A stretch of 64,000 bases of DNA from Amycolatopsis sp. WQ 127309 (GCF_023023025.1 NZ_CP095481.1:4898001-4962000), one strand, 5' to 3'; shown: positions 15,759 to 25,612, counted from the stretch's first letter. Notes: a model not told the origin generated them from the sequence alone. Numbers and translations: made by a program.

Positions 15759-16505
15759 TCACACCGCCACCCGGCCGCCGTCCACCGGGAGGATCGCGCC
15801 GTGGACGAAGCTCGAGCCCTCCGCCGCCAGGAAGGCGATCGCCGACGCGATCTCCTCCGGGGACGCCGCCCGGCCCGCCGGCGCCGCCGACGCCAGCTGG
15901 TCCAGGGCGTCGCCCATCGCGGCTGTGCCCTCGGTGCGGGTCGGGCCGGGGCTGACCGCGTTCACGCGGACCCCGGACGGGCCGAACTCCGCCGCCCACG
16001 CTTTCGTCAGCAGCTCCAGCGAAGCCTTCGACGCGCCGTAGAGCGCCATGCCCGCCAGGCCGATCTTCGCGACCATCGTGGTCACGTTGACGATCGAGCC
16101 GTGCCCGCGCTCGGCCATCTCCGGGGCCAGCTCGGCCACCAGGAAGAACGCCGCCTTCACGTTGGTCGCGAAGACGCCGTCGAACTCCGCCTCCGTCGCG
16201 GATCCGGTGGGGCCGAAGGGAAAGACGCCGGCGTTGTTCACCAGCACGTCCACCTGCCCGCCCACCTCCCGCGCCCGCGCCGCCAGGGCCCGCGCCGACG
16301 TGGCGTCCGTCAGGTCGGCCGCGACGAAGTCGGCCTTGCCGCCCGCCGCGCGGATGCGCTCGACGACTTGGGCGCCGCGCGTGGCGTCCCGGCCCGACAG
16401 CACGACGTGGGCGCCGAGCCCGGCCAGCGCGACCGCCGTCGCCCGGCCGATCCCGCTGGTTCCGCCGGTCACCAAAGCCGTGGTACCGGACAGTTGTGCA
16501 GTCAT
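15759..16505 (-). CDS. Short-chain dehydrogenase/reductase
   Basis: 248 residues, ATG start. Classical SDR: NAD(P)-binding TGGTSGIGRA, NNAG, catalytic YGASKAS (Tyr and Lys) and PGPTRTEG. The SGRD loop after beta-2 favours NADP(H). It lies downstream of the LysR gene on the same strand after a 96-bp gap, and is a plausible LysR target. The substrate is unknown. Confidence 0.9.
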   Translation of the reverse strand: MTAQLSGTTALVTGGTSGIGRATAVALAGLGAHVVLSGRDATRGAQVVERIRAAGGKADFVAADLTDATSARALAARAREVGGQVDVLVNNAGVFPFGPTGSATEAEFDGVFATNVKAAFFLVAELAPEMAERGHGSIVNVTTMVAKIGLAGMALYGASKASLELLTKAWAAEFGPSGVRVNAVSPGPTRTEGTAAMGDALDQLASAAPAGRAASPEEIASAIAFLAAEGSSFVHGAILPVDGGRVAV

Positions 16506-16601
16506 GTTCTCGTCTCCTGCTCTCGTTCGGGTGATTCCCCGGGTTCAAGCGGGAGCGGCCGCGCGGCCTTCCGGATCGGCGTTCGGCACTGCTTATGGCG
16601 G

Positions 16602-17504
16602 CTATCGGCCGGTTCGATGCCCGGCGTCTTCCAGGGCCGCCACGAACTTCCCGAGGTCGCGCCGGTGCGACGCGGCGGGCCAGACCGCCCAGGTGCGCCG
16701 GACGATCGGGTGCCCCGCCAGCGGCACCCACGTCACCGTCTCCGGCAGCGGGTACGGCCATTCCGGCGGCGCCAGCGCGAACGCGCCGCCGGCCGCGACC
16801 GCCGGGAGCTTCAGCTCGACGATGATGGCCTGCCCGTCGGGGACGTCCGGGCCGAGGTCGAGGCCGTGGCTGCGCAGGATCGCGGTCAGCTCGTCGAACC
16901 ACGCCGGGCTGCCCGACCGCGCGAAGCCGAACCAGTCCAGCCCGGCGAGGGCCTCCAGCCGGACCGGCTCACCCAGCTTCTCCGCCAGGTCCGCGGCCAG
17001 CAGCACGCCCAGGTTCTCCGAGACGACCGGCACGGCGTCCAGGTCCGGGCCGATCGGGCGCTCGCGCACCAGCCCGACGTCCAGTTCGTCCGCCCGCAGC
17101 GCGGCCACCTGCGCCGCGGTCGAGAGGTGCCGGGCCCGCACGCGCGTGTCCGGGCAGGCAGCCGCCAACGCCGCGAGCGCGGTCGGCAGCAGCTCGGACG
17201 GCAGCTCCAGCGGGACGCCGACCCGCAGCACGCCGCCGCCGGCCGTGGTGTGGCGGGCGAGCGCGGCCAGGGCCTGGTCGTGCCGCGCCAGCACCGCGCG
17301 GGCCTCGGTCAGCAACGTCGTCCCGGCTTCGGTGGCCCGCACGCCGGTGCTGGCCCGCACCAGCAGCTGCACCCCGAGCCGCCGCTCGAGCGCGGTGATC
17401 GTCTGGGACAGCGCGGGCTGGCTGACGTGCAGCTCGCGCGCCGCCTTCGACAGCGTGCCCGCCTCGGCGACGGCGACGAACGCCCGCATCTCGCGCAGCT
17501 CCAT
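16602..17504 (-). CDS. LysR-family transcriptional regulator
   Basis: 300 residues, ATG in a TGATG overlap with the P450 stop. HTH: MRAFVAVAEAGTLSKAARELHVSQPALSQTITALERRLG. A two-lobed periplasmic-binding-like effector domain follows (VLRVGVPLELPSELLP onward). Unusually it sits downstream of, and translationally coupled to, the P450 gene rather than divergent from its target; it may control the P450-LysR-SDR run. Confidence 0.92.
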   Translation of the reverse strand: MELREMRAFVAVAEAGTLSKAARELHVSQPALSQTITALERRLGVQLLVRASTGVRATEAGTTLLTEARAVLARHDQALAALARHTTAGGGVLRVGVPLELPSELLPTALAALAAACPDTRVRARHLSTAAQVAALRADELDVGLVRERPIGPDLDAVPVVSENLGVLLAADLAEKLGEPVRLEALAGLDWFGFARSGSPAWFDELTAILRSHGLDLGPDVPDGQAIIVELKLPAVAAGGAFALAPPEWPYPLPETVTWVPLAGHPIVRRTWAVWPAASHRRDLGKFVAALEDAGHRTGR

Positions 17505-18763
17505 CAGCGCGTCCAGACGATCGGCAGGGACTTCAGCCCGTTCTGGAAGTTCGAGCGCAGCCGCACCGGTTCGCCGGCCGGCGACACCTCGCCCAGCAGG
17601 TCCAGCACCGCCGTGAACATCGCCCGCAGCTGCACCCGGGCCAGCTGCGCGCCGAGGCAGAAGTGCGGGCCGTGGCCGAAGGCCAGGTGGTCGTTGGGCG
17701 TCCGCGCGATGTCGAACGCGTCCGGATCGTCGAACACCGCCGGATCACGGTTGGCCGAGGAGAACCACACCACGACCTTGTCCCCGGCCCGGATGTCCAC
17801 ACCGGACAGCCGGACGTCGGAAGTGGCCGTGCGCCGGAAGTTCATCACCGGCGTCCACCACCGCAGCATCTCCTCCACCGCGGACGGCAGCAGCGACCGA
17901 TCGGCCAGCAGCCGCCGGTACTGCACCGGGTGCGACAGCAGCGCGAGCATCCCGCCCGGCAGGCCGTTGCGCAGGGTTTCGTTGCCCGCCACGGAAAACA
18001 GCCAGAACAGGTTCTCGAACTCGGCCAGCGAGACGCGGCCGCCGTCGTCGCCGACGTGCCGCATCAGGGTGCTCATGACGTCGTCGCCCGGGTGCTCGCG
18101 CTTGTGCTCGCCGAGGGCGTTCGCGTACGCGTAGAGGTCCGGCATCCCGGCGCGCGTGCGCGGGTCCGGCATCACGCCGTCCGGGCCCGGTGCCGGCCGG
18201 ACGGCCAGCGCGGCCCGCGCCAGGTCGGTCACCTCCGCCGGGTCGACCGTCGAGCTGGCCGCGTACTCGGCGTCCTGGTAGCCGATCACGCGGTTGCTCC
18301 AGTCGTACATCAGCCGCCGGTCGCGCTCCGGCACGCCGAACACCGCGGCCAGCGTGCGCAGCGGCAGGTCGGCCGCGACCTTCGCGAAGTCGCACCCGCC
18401 CTGGCCGGCGACGTCGGCGACGAGCTCCCGCGCCGACGTCTCTATCTGCTCGGTCAGCTTCGCGATCGCGCGCGCCGTGAACGCCTTGGTCAGCAGCCCG
18501 CGCAGCCGGCCGTGCTCCGGCGGGTCCATGTTGAGCATCATCCGGCGCACGTACGCGAGGTCGGCGCCCGCCGGGTCGCGGATCTGCGTGCCGCCGAGCT
18601 GGGAAGAGAACCGGCCCGGGTCGCGCAGCACCGTGCGGACGTCGGCGTGGCCCAGCACGGCCCAGAAGTCGTCGACGCGCACCACCGGCGTCTCGCGCCG
18701 CAGCCGCGCCAGCTCGTCGTACGGGACGCCCCGCACGTAGCCGTCCGGATCGGTGATCCCCAC
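17504..18763 (-). CDS. Cytochrome P450 (CYP124/125/142-like)
   Basis: 419 residues from GTG 18763 (GITDPDGYVRGVPYDEL). I-helix SVAGNETLRNG (Asn in place of the common Asp/Glu acid), ExxR in EEMLRWW, and heme loop FGHGPHFCLGAQLAR with Cys369. MNFRRTATSDVRLSG and WFSSANRDPAVFDDP resemble steroid- and fatty-acid-hydroxylating CYP124/125/142 groups. No ferredoxin gene is adjacent. The start lies 46 bp from the divergent hydrolase. Confidence 0.9.
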   Translation of the reverse strand: MGITDPDGYVRGVPYDELARLRRETPVVRVDDFWAVLGHADVRTVLRDPGRFSSQLGGTQIRDPAGADLAYVRRMMLNMDPPEHGRLRGLLTKAFTARAIAKLTEQIETSARELVADVAGQGGCDFAKVAADLPLRTLAAVFGVPERDRRLMYDWSNRVIGYQDAEYAASSTVDPAEVTDLARAALAVRPAPGPDGVMPDPRTRAGMPDLYAYANALGEHKREHPGDDVMSTLMRHVGDDGGRVSLAEFENLFWLFSVAGNETLRNGLPGGMLALLSHPVQYRRLLADRSLLPSAVEEMLRWWTPVMNFRRTATSDVRLSGVDIRAGDKVVVWFSSANRDPAVFDDPDAFDIARTPNDHLAFGHGPHFCLGAQLARVQLRAMFTAVLDLLGEVSPAGEPVRLRSNFQNGLKSLPIVWTR

Positions 18764-18809
18764 GCGCCCGACCCTAGCCCGGCGCCACGACGTAGGGGAG
18801 GCTGCTGCG

Positions 18810-19538
18810 ATGGACACGCTGAACATGCGCACCGGCGGCGAGGGCGAACCGGCCATCCTCTTCCTGCACGGGCTCGGCGCGACCGGCGCCGTGTGGGCCC
18901 ACCTGACCGAAGCGGTCCCGCGGCGCGTGCTGGTGCCCGACCTGCCCGGCCACGGCCTGTCGGCCCCGCTGCCGCACTACAGCTTCGAGACGCTCACGGC
19001 CGCCGTCGCGCGGGCGCTGCCGGACAAGAAGCCGCTGGTCGTCGTCGGCCACTCGCTCGGCGGGGTGCTCGCGCTCGAGCTCGCCTCGGGTAAGTACGAC
19101 GTCGAGGTCGCCGGGGTGCTGGCGCTGGGCGTGAAGGTCGAGTGGAGCCAGGACGACCTGGGGCGGGCGGCGTCGTTCGCCGTGCGGCCGCCGCGGGTGT
19201 TCGAGACCCAGGCCGACGCCGACCAGGCGTACCTGAAGGTCTCGGGGCTGCTCGGGATCGCGCCCGCCGACCCGGCCGGGCTCCGCGAGACGGAGGGAGG
19301 TTGGCGTCTCGCGATGGACCCGGCCGCGTTCGGCGTGGGCGCTCCGGACATGCCTGCCCTGCTCGCCGCGGCGCGGTGCCCGGTCGTGCTGGCGGCGGGC
19401 GAGCACGACCCGATGAGCCGCCGGGAGCAGCTGCGCGTCCTGGCCCCGGACTCGGTCACCCTCGCCGGTCTGGGGCACAACGCCCACGTCGAGGACCCGG
19501 CCGCCGTGCGCGCTCTGCTCGAGCGCCTCGGCGTCTGA
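18810..19538 (+). CDS. Alpha/beta hydrolase
   Basis: 242 residues, ATG with GGGGAG 9 bp upstream. FLHGLGATG (oxyanion hole), DLPGHGLS, nucleophile elbow GHSLGG, acid in AAGEHDPMS and catalytic His in LGHNAHVEDP. Short cap region. Esterase or lactonase; the substrate is unknown. Divergent from the P450. Confidence 0.9.
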   Translation: MDTLNMRTGGEGEPAILFLHGLGATGAVWAHLTEAVPRRVLVPDLPGHGLSAPLPHYSFETLTAAVARALPDKKPLVVVGHSLGGVLALELASGKYDVEVAGVLALGVKVEWSQDDLGRAASFAVRPPRVFETQADADQAYLKVSGLLGIAPADPAGLRETEGGWRLAMDPAAFGVGAPDMPALLAAARCPVVLAAGEHDPMSRREQLRVLAPDSVTLAGLGHNAHVEDPAAVRALLERLGV

Positions 19539-19781
19539 AGCCCGCGGGTGCAGCCGTCGTACCCCACGCGACGGCTGAACCGCGAACCCCTCGCCACCAC
19601 CGGACCCGCACAGCCTAGAAAGGCTCGGTGGACGAACGGCTGTACTCGACCCGAATGCGCGGTCACCCCCTGTCACCTGCGAAAACAGGGATCTTCGCCG
19701 TTCGGTGGTACAGCGGAACCGGCACGTTGGCGATGCTGGAGGGGTACGTTCGGCGCGAGGGGCACGCGGGGAAGGACGCTT

Positions 19782-22700
19782 GTGGACGATGGCCTGCCGT
19801 TCGCCGGATGGCTGCGCGACGAGCGGGTGCGCGCCGGGCTGACCCAGGCGGAGCTCGCCGGACGCGCCGGGCTGAGCCTGCGCGCGATCCGCAACGCCGA
19901 GCGCGGCAGCGTTCGGCGGCCCCGGCCGGAGACCGAGCGGCGGCTGCGGGAAGCGCTGGCCGAGGCGCCGCCGGAGCCGGTGCGGATCGACGTGCTCGGG
20001 CCGCTGGCCGTCCGCTTCGGTGACCGTCCCGTCGAGATCGGCGCGGAGAAGCAACGCCTGCTGCTCGCGCTGCTCGCCCTGCAGCCGAACCGGACCGTGC
20101 GGCGCGAGGACCTCGTCGACGTCATCTGGGACGAGCCGCCGCCGTCGTGCCTGGAGCTGGTCCACACCTACGTCGCGCGGCTGCGGCGGGCGCTGCGCCC
20201 GGCCGGCCTGATCACCACCGACAAGGGCGGCTACCGGCTGTCCGTCGGCGCGGACGAGCTCGACCTCCTGCGCTTCGACGCGCTGGTGGAGCGGGCCGAA
20301 CGGGAGCCCGAGGCGGCCGAAGAGGCCTACCGCGACGCGCTGGCGCTGTGGCGCGGCCCGGCACTCGCCGACGTCGAACGGCTCCGCCAGCACCCGGTCC
20401 GGCTGGCGCTCGCGATGCGGCGGGCGCAGGCCGTGCTGGCCTACGCCGGAGCCGCGGCGGCGCACCCCGAGGACGCGGCCGTGCAGCTGCGGGCGCTGAC
20501 CGCGGAGGAGCCGCTGAACGAGTCGGCGCACGCCCGGCTGATGCTGGCGCTGGCCGCGTCCGGGCGGCAGGCCGCCGCGCTGGGCGTCTTCGACGAGGTC
20601 CGGCGGCGGCTGGCCGACGAGCTGGGCATCGAACCCGGCCCGGAGCTGCGCGAGGCGCAGCGCCAGGTGCTGCGGCAGGACTTCGGCGCCCCGGAGCAGC
20701 CGGCCTCGGTGCCCGCGCAGCTGCCCGCGGACGTCCACGGGTTCCGCGGGCGCACGGCCCAGCTCGGCGAGCTGGACGCGCTCCTGCGCCGCGGCGAGGC
20801 CGACACCGGCGCGCGCATCGCCGTGCTGTCCGGGACGGCGGGCGTCGGCAAGACGGCGCTGGCCGTGCGCTGGGCGCGGCGGGCGCGGGCGGAGTTCCCC
20901 GACGGCCAGCTGTACGTCGACCTGCGGGGCTACGGCACGGTCCGGCCGGTGGAGCCCGGCGACGCGCTGTCCGGCTTCCTGCGCGCGCTCGGCGTCGACG
21001 GCGCGGACATCCCCGCCGAGCCCGACGAACGGGCCGCCAAGTTCCGCACGGTGCTCGACGGCCGGCGGATGGTGCTGCTGCTGGACAACGCCGGGTCGGT
21101 CGGCCAGGTCCGCCCGCTGCTGCCCGGCTCGCCGTCCTGCCTGGTGCTCGTGACCAGCCGGGACGCGCTGCCGGGGCTGGTCGCCCGCGACGGCGCTCGC
21201 CGCGTGCTCGTCGACCTGCTGACCGACACCGAGGCCCGGGACCTGCTGCGGACCCTGGTCGGGCGGCGCGTCGACGACGAACAGGCGGCCACCTCGGCGC
21301 TGATCGGCTACTCGGCCCGGCTGCCGCTGGCGTTGCGGCTGGTCGCGGAGCTGGCGCTGAGCCGCCCGGGGGAGCGGCTGACGGCGCTGGAAGCCGAGCT
21401 GGCCGACGAGCGGCGGCGCCTGGACCTGCTCGACGGCGGCGGTGACCCGCTGACGGCGGTCCGCGCGGTGTTCTCGTGGTCCTACCGGCACCTGGCGGCC
21501 GACGCCGCGCGCGTGTTCCGGCTCTGCGGCCTGCACCCGGGCCGCGACCTGACCCCCGCCGCGATCGCCGCGCTCGCGCGGCTCCCGCTGCCGGAGGCCG
21601 AGCGGCTGACCGGCTCGCTCGTGCGGGCCCACCTCGCGCAGGAGACCGGCCACGACCGCGTCCAGCTGCACGACTTGCTGCGCGTCTACGCCGCCGAGCT
21701 GGCGGCCGAGGAGCCGGGCGAGAGCCACGACGCCCAGGAGCGGCTGTTCGACTTCTACGTCCGATCGGCCGCGCAGGCCATGGACGTCGTCCTGCCGCTG
21801 GAACGCCACCTGCGCCCGCAGGTGCCGGACCCGGACGTCAAGGTGCTCGACGCGCCGGCGTGGCTGGAGGCCGAGCGCCGCAACCTGCTGGCCGTCGCGG
21901 CGCACGCGACCCGGCACGGCCGCCCGGAGCACCTGCGGCTGCTGTCCGGGATCCTGTGGCACTACCTCGACGTCGGCGGCTACCACGAGGAATCGCTGGT
22001 ACTGCACACCCACGCGTCCGTGCTGGCCCAGGACTCCGGCGACCGGGCGGCCGAAGCCGACCCGCTGACGCTCATCGCGCTGGGCCACTGGCGGGTCGGC
22101 CGGTCCCGGGAAGCCGTGCGGTACCTGGAAGAAGCGCTCGTCATCGTCCGCGAGTCCGGCAACCGGGTGACGGAGGTCCACGTGCTCAACACCCTCGGCC
22201 TGGCCTGCCGCGCGCTGGGCCGGTTCGCCGAGGGCATCGGCTACTCGACGGAAGCCCTGGCCCTGGCCCGGAAATCCGGCGATCAGACGAGCGAAGGCCT
22301 GGTGCTGGTGGTGCTCGGCTGCACCTGCCGCGGCATCGGCCGCTACGGCGAAGCGATCGGCTACCTGGGTGAAGCCCTGGACCTCGCGCGGGAGATCGCC
22401 GACCGCACGAGCGAGGGCTACGCGCTGGTGAACATCGGCGACGCGCTGTCGGCGCTGGGGCGTTACGACGAGGCCGTCGCCTCGATTTCGGCGGGACTGG
22501 AGCACTTCCGCGCGATGGGCGTGCGCGTCAGCGAGGGGTACGCGCTGGGCATCCTCGGCGACATCGAGCACGCGCGCGGCCGGTACGCCGAAGCCGAGGC
22601 GCACCTGGAGCGGGCGCTGGAACTCGCGCAGGAGACCGGCAGCCCGACCAACCGCAGTGTCGCGCTCAAGCACCTGGGCGACGTCCGGCTCGGGCAAGAC

Positions 22701-23051
22701 CGGCACGACGAAGCGGCCCAGCACCTCGAAGAGGCACTGGGCATCGCTCGTGAATGCGGGGATCTCGGCGTGCAGTCCCGCGTGCTGAACAGTCTCGGCT
22801 TCGTCGCCATCGCGCGTGGCCGCGACGACCAGGCGCTGACGTACCACCGTGAAGCCCTTGCCGCGGCGAAGGAAACGGGCTGCCTGCCGGAGCAGGGCCG
22901 GGCTCACCGCGGGCTCGGCGACGTCCACTGTGGACTGAGTGATCCGGACGCCGCGCGCGAACACTGGGCCCGCGCCTTGGATTGTTACGCCGCGGAACGG
23001 GTTCCCGGCGCGATCCTGGTCCGGGAACGGCTGGCCCGCGTCGCGGAGTAG
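19782..23051 (+). CDS. XRE-SARP(BTAD)-STAND-TPR regulator (AfsR-like)
   Basis: 1089 residues, GTG with GGGGAAGGA upstream. Domain order: XRE helix-turn-helix (~10-65; LTQAELAGRAGLSLRAIRNAE), OmpR-type winged helix (~70-160; VLGPLAVRFGDRPVEIG), BTAD (~165-300), NB-ARC/STAND ATPase (~325-600; Walker A GTAGVGKTALA, Walker B RMVLLLDNA), then about eight TPRs to the C-terminus. SARP-STAND proteins activate secondary metabolism after ATP-driven oligomerisation. Two different DNA-binding domains at the N-terminus is not the usual AfsR design. The 3' end overlaps the opposite small gene by 67 bp. Confidence 0.93.
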   Translation: MDDGLPFAGWLRDERVRAGLTQAELAGRAGLSLRAIRNAERGSVRRPRPETERRLREALAEAPPEPVRIDVLGPLAVRFGDRPVEIGAEKQRLLLALLALQPNRTVRREDLVDVIWDEPPPSCLELVHTYVARLRRALRPAGLITTDKGGYRLSVGADELDLLRFDALVERAEREPEAAEEAYRDALALWRGPALADVERLRQHPVRLALAMRRAQAVLAYAGAAAAHPEDAAVQLRALTAEEPLNESAHARLMLALAASGRQAAALGVFDEVRRRLADELGIEPGPELREAQRQVLRQDFGAPEQPASVPAQLPADVHGFRGRTAQLGELDALLRRGEADTGARIAVLSGTAGVGKTALAVRWARRARAEFPDGQLYVDLRGYGTVRPVEPGDALSGFLRALGVDGADIPAEPDERAAKFRTVLDGRRMVLLLDNAGSVGQVRPLLPGSPSCLVLVTSRDALPGLVARDGARRVLVDLLTDTEARDLLRTLVGRRVDDEQAATSALIGYSARLPLALRLVAELALSRPGERLTALEAELADERRRLDLLDGGGDPLTAVRAVFSWSYRHLAADAARVFRLCGLHPGRDLTPAAIAALARLPLPEAERLTGSLVRAHLAQETGHDRVQLHDLLRVYAAELAAEEPGESHDAQERLFDFYVRSAAQAMDVVLPLERHLRPQVPDPDVKVLDAPAWLEAERRNLLAVAAHATRHGRPEHLRLLSGILWHYLDVGGYHEESLVLHTHASVLAQDSGDRAAEADPLTLIALGHWRVGRSREAVRYLEEALVIVRESGNRVTEVHVLNTLGLACRALGRFAEGIGYSTEALALARKSGDQTSEGLVLVVLGCTCRGIGRYGEAIGYLGEALDLAREIADRTSEGYALVNIGDALSALGRYDEAVASISAGLEHFRAMGVRVSEGYALGILGDIEHARGRYAEAEAHLERALELAQETGSPTNRSVALKHLGDVRLGQDRHDEAAQHLEEALGIARECGDLGVQSRVLNSLGFVAIARGRDDQALTYHREALAAAKETGCLPEQGRAHRGLGDVHCGLSDPDAAREHWARALDCYAAERVPGAILVRERLARVAE

Positions 23052-23212
23052 TGCCGCTCTTCGGCGACCAGGTCGCCTTCGAGGCGCTGGGCGTCGCGGT
23101 CGTAGACGTCCATGCTGCCGGCCAGCCGGTTGCGCGGGTACGGACGGCGGCGGTAAGCGTGATCCAGTGCCCAGACGAGGAGTCCGGCGGCGACGAGAAC
23201 GGCGATGATCAT
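22985..23212 (-). CDS. Small single-pass membrane protein
   Basis: 75 residues; ATG in an ATGA overlap with the methyltransferase stop, with GGGAGGAG 4-5 bp upstream. IIAVLVAAGLLVWALDHAYR is one membrane helix followed by an Arg-rich cytoplasmic tail. Not recognised. Its last 67 bp run antisense to the end of the SARP gene. The good ribosome site and tight coupling support it being real. Confidence 0.6.
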   Translation of the reverse strand: MIIAVLVAAGLLVWALDHAYRRRPYPRNRLAGSMDVYDRDAQRLEGDLVAEERHYSATRASRSRTRIAPGTRSAA

Positions 23213-24009
23213 GACGCTCCTCCCGGAGTTCGATGTGCTGTTGCCTTGTAGAACGCGTAATGGAACGTCCCGTATTCCCTTGTGGTGCGGTAAAGATCGG
23301 CTACGCCGCGGTTCCACTCGGATGCCGTAGTGAGCCCGCGCGCGATGGCGTCCTCCTCGACGCCTTCGACCATCGCGATGAACGTGTCCCGGGTGAACCC
23401 GGCGACCAGGCCGGGCCGGGACGCGTCGACGTAGACGGTCCGGGGTTCGACGGCGACGTCGTCGAACCCGGCGCCGGCGAGCAGCGGGTAGAGGCGGCGG
23501 CCGAGGAGCGCGTCACCGCCGGCGTCGGCCTGCAGCCGGACGAGGCAGTCGATGGCGGCTTGGGCGTGCTCGCTGCGCGGGTGGAAGAACGCCGAGCCGT
23601 GGTCGCCTTCGACCACCGTGATGGTGCCGCCCGGGCGGAGCAGGGTTTTCAGGTGCGCCAACGCTTTCCCGGGTTCGGGGAGGTGTTCGAGCACGAAGCA
23701 GACGAAGATGTGGTCGAAGGTCTCGTCGACGTCGAACAGGTCGGCCCGCCGCCAGTCGACGTCGGCGCCGACCTTCGCTTTCGCTTGCGCCAACGACGCC
23801 GCCGAGACGTCGATCGCGGTCAGGTGCGCGCCCGGGCTGCGGGCGACGAGGTGGCCGGTCTGGGCGCCGACGCCGCAGCCGACCTCCAGGACGCGGCTGC
23901 CCGCGGGGTAGGTCGTCCCGGCGTGCAGCAGCTCGGCCAGGGTGTCGGCCTGGTCGCCGAGGCGGCGGGCCTCGGGCTCGGCGTATCCGTGCACGTAACT
24001 GGTGTCCAT
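23209..24009 (-). CDS. SAM-dependent class I methyltransferase
   Basis: 266 residues, ATG start. Motif I VLEVGCGVGAQTGHL, AIDVSAASL, and FVCFVLEHLPEP with LRPGGTITVVEGD are typical of ubiE-like small-molecule methyltransferases. Its 5' end is 28 bp from the divergent MocR gene, so that regulator may control it. Substrate unknown. Confidence 0.9.
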   Translation of the reverse strand: MDTSYVHGYAEPEARRLGDQADTLAELLHAGTTYPAGSRVLEVGCGVGAQTGHLVARSPGAHLTAIDVSAASLAQAKAKVGADVDWRRADLFDVDETFDHIFVCFVLEHLPEPGKALAHLKTLLRPGGTITVVEGDHGSAFFHPRSEHAQAAIDCLVRLQADAGGDALLGRRLYPLLAGAGFDDVAVEPRTVYVDASRPGLVAGFTRDTFIAMVEGVEEDAIARGLTTASEWNRGVADLYRTTREYGTFHYAFYKATAHRTPGGAS

Positions 24010-24037
24010 GAACCCAGCGTGCTGCGACAATGGCCCG

Positions 24038-25498
24038 ATGGACAGGGCCAAACCGGACCCGGCGGAAGGGACCATAACCGCCGGCTCCGACTTCCTGCAG
24101 CTCGACGTCCGGGCCGCGCCGCCGGGCGGGCTCGCGGACTGGCTCGCCGGGCAGCTGCGGGCCGCGGTCGCCGACGGCCGGCTCTCGGTCGGCGGCCGTC
24201 TCCCCGCGTCGCGGGTGCTGGCGGCCGAGCTGCGCGTGTCGCGGGGTGTGGTCACCGAGGCCTACCAGCGGCTCGTCGACGACGGCCACGCGGCGGGCCG
24301 CGGCCGGGCCGGCACGGTCGTCGTCGCGGCGCCGGTGCTCGCGCCCGCGCCGGTGCGGCGTCCACTGCCCGCGAAGGTCATCACGGCGTTGCCCGGCGCC
24401 GACGTCTTCGACGAGGTCCGCGCCACCCCGGCCCGGATCGACCTCACGCCGGGCGTGCCGGACCTGACGGCGTTCCCGCGCGCGGCGTGGCTGCGGGCGG
24501 AGCGCGCGGTGCTGGACGAGCTCGAGCCGGCCCACTTCGGCTACGGCGACCCGCGCGGGGCGCCGGCGATGCGGCTGGCGGTGTCGCGCTGGCTCGCGCG
24601 CAGCCGCGGGATCCGCGCGGATCCGGGCGAGATCATCGTGGTGTCGGGGGTGGCGCAGGGCCTGACGCTGCTCGGCGAGGTGCTGCGGCAGCGGGGCGTC
24701 GACGAGATCGCCGTCGAGGACCCCGGCTCGCTCGGCGCGCGGCAGCACCTGCACCACAACGGCCTGGCGACCCCGCCGATCACGGTCGACGACGACGGCC
24801 TGCGCGTCGACGAGCTGCGGGCGAGCGGCGCGCGGGCGGTGCTGCTGACGCCGGCCCACCAGTTCCCGACGGGCGTGGTCCTGGGCGGCGAACGCCGTCG
24901 CGAGCTGATGCGCTGGGCGGGCGAGGGCGGCCTGGTCGTCGAGGACGACTACGACGCCGAGCACCGCTACGACCGCGCGCCGGTGCCCGCGGTCCGGTCG
25001 ATGCTGCCGGAGGTCTGCTACACGGGCAGCGTCTCGAAGCTGCTGGCCCCTGCCCTGCGCGTCGGCTGGCTGCTCCCGCCGCCGGCGTTGCGCGAGGACC
25101 TCGTCGCGGCCAAGCGGTTCGCTGACCTGGGCAACGCGGTGCTGGCCCAGCTGGTGCTGGCCCGGTTGATGGAGACGGGCGAGCTGGAGCGTCAGCTGCG
25201 CTCGGTGCGGGCGCGGCACCGCCGTCGTCGCGACGCGATGATCCGCGCGGTGACGGCGTCGCTCCCGGCCGCGCGGGTGCACGGCGCGGCGGCGGGCCTG
25301 CACCTGACGATCACGTTCGAGCAGGGCTTCGACGACGTCGCGCTGGCGGCGGCCGCGCTGGCGGACGGGGTGAAGGTCCAGCCGTTGTCGTGGCACCGGC
25401 AGCGGCCCGGGCGGCCGGGCCTGGTCATGGGCTACGCGGCCCGCACGGCGGGGGAGATCGCCGACGGCGTGGGCGTGCTGGGGCGGCTTCTCCGTTAG
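24038..25498 (+). CDS. MocR/PdxR-type GntR regulator with aminotransferase domain
   Basis: 486 residues, ATG 24038. N-terminal GntR winged helix (LADWLAGQLRAAVADGRLSVGGRLPASRVLAAELRVSRG... split over residues ~25-90), then a fold-type I aminotransferase domain with PGVPDLTAFP, YGDPRGAPAMRLAV, VEDDYDAEHRY and PLP lysine K334 in GSVSKLLAPALRVGW. MocR proteins sense PLP or an amino-acid adduct. No pdxST genes are here; the divergent methyltransferase is the likely target. Confidence 0.92.
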   Translation: MDRAKPDPAEGTITAGSDFLQLDVRAAPPGGLADWLAGQLRAAVADGRLSVGGRLPASRVLAAELRVSRGVVTEAYQRLVDDGHAAGRGRAGTVVVAAPVLAPAPVRRPLPAKVITALPGADVFDEVRATPARIDLTPGVPDLTAFPRAAWLRAERAVLDELEPAHFGYGDPRGAPAMRLAVSRWLARSRGIRADPGEIIVVSGVAQGLTLLGEVLRQRGVDEIAVEDPGSLGARQHLHHNGLATPPITVDDDGLRVDELRASGARAVLLTPAHQFPTGVVLGGERRRELMRWAGEGGLVVEDDYDAEHRYDRAPVPAVRSMLPEVCYTGSVSKLLAPALRVGWLLPPPALREDLVAAKRFADLGNAVLAQLVLARLMETGELERQLRSVRARHRRRRDAMIRAVTASLPAARVHGAAAGLHLTITFEQGFDDVALAAAALADGVKVQPLSWHRQRPGRPGLVMGYAARTAGEIADGVGVLGRLLR

Positions 25499-25612
25499 CG
25501 CGGGGTTACGGCGGCGTCACGTCGCGGCGTCACCTTAAAGAGTCCACAAAGGATATTCATGGCGATGTGATCATGCTCTCGCAGGCGATCCCCCGTGATG
25601 GTTGCCATACGC

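Noticed and set aside
18774..22964. A ~1400-codon open frame on the minus strand opposite the hydrolase and SARP genes
   Set aside because: It is an antisense shadow of high-GC codon bias: composition is Arg/Gly/Gln/Ala-rich with no domain, while the plus strand encodes well-defined domains.
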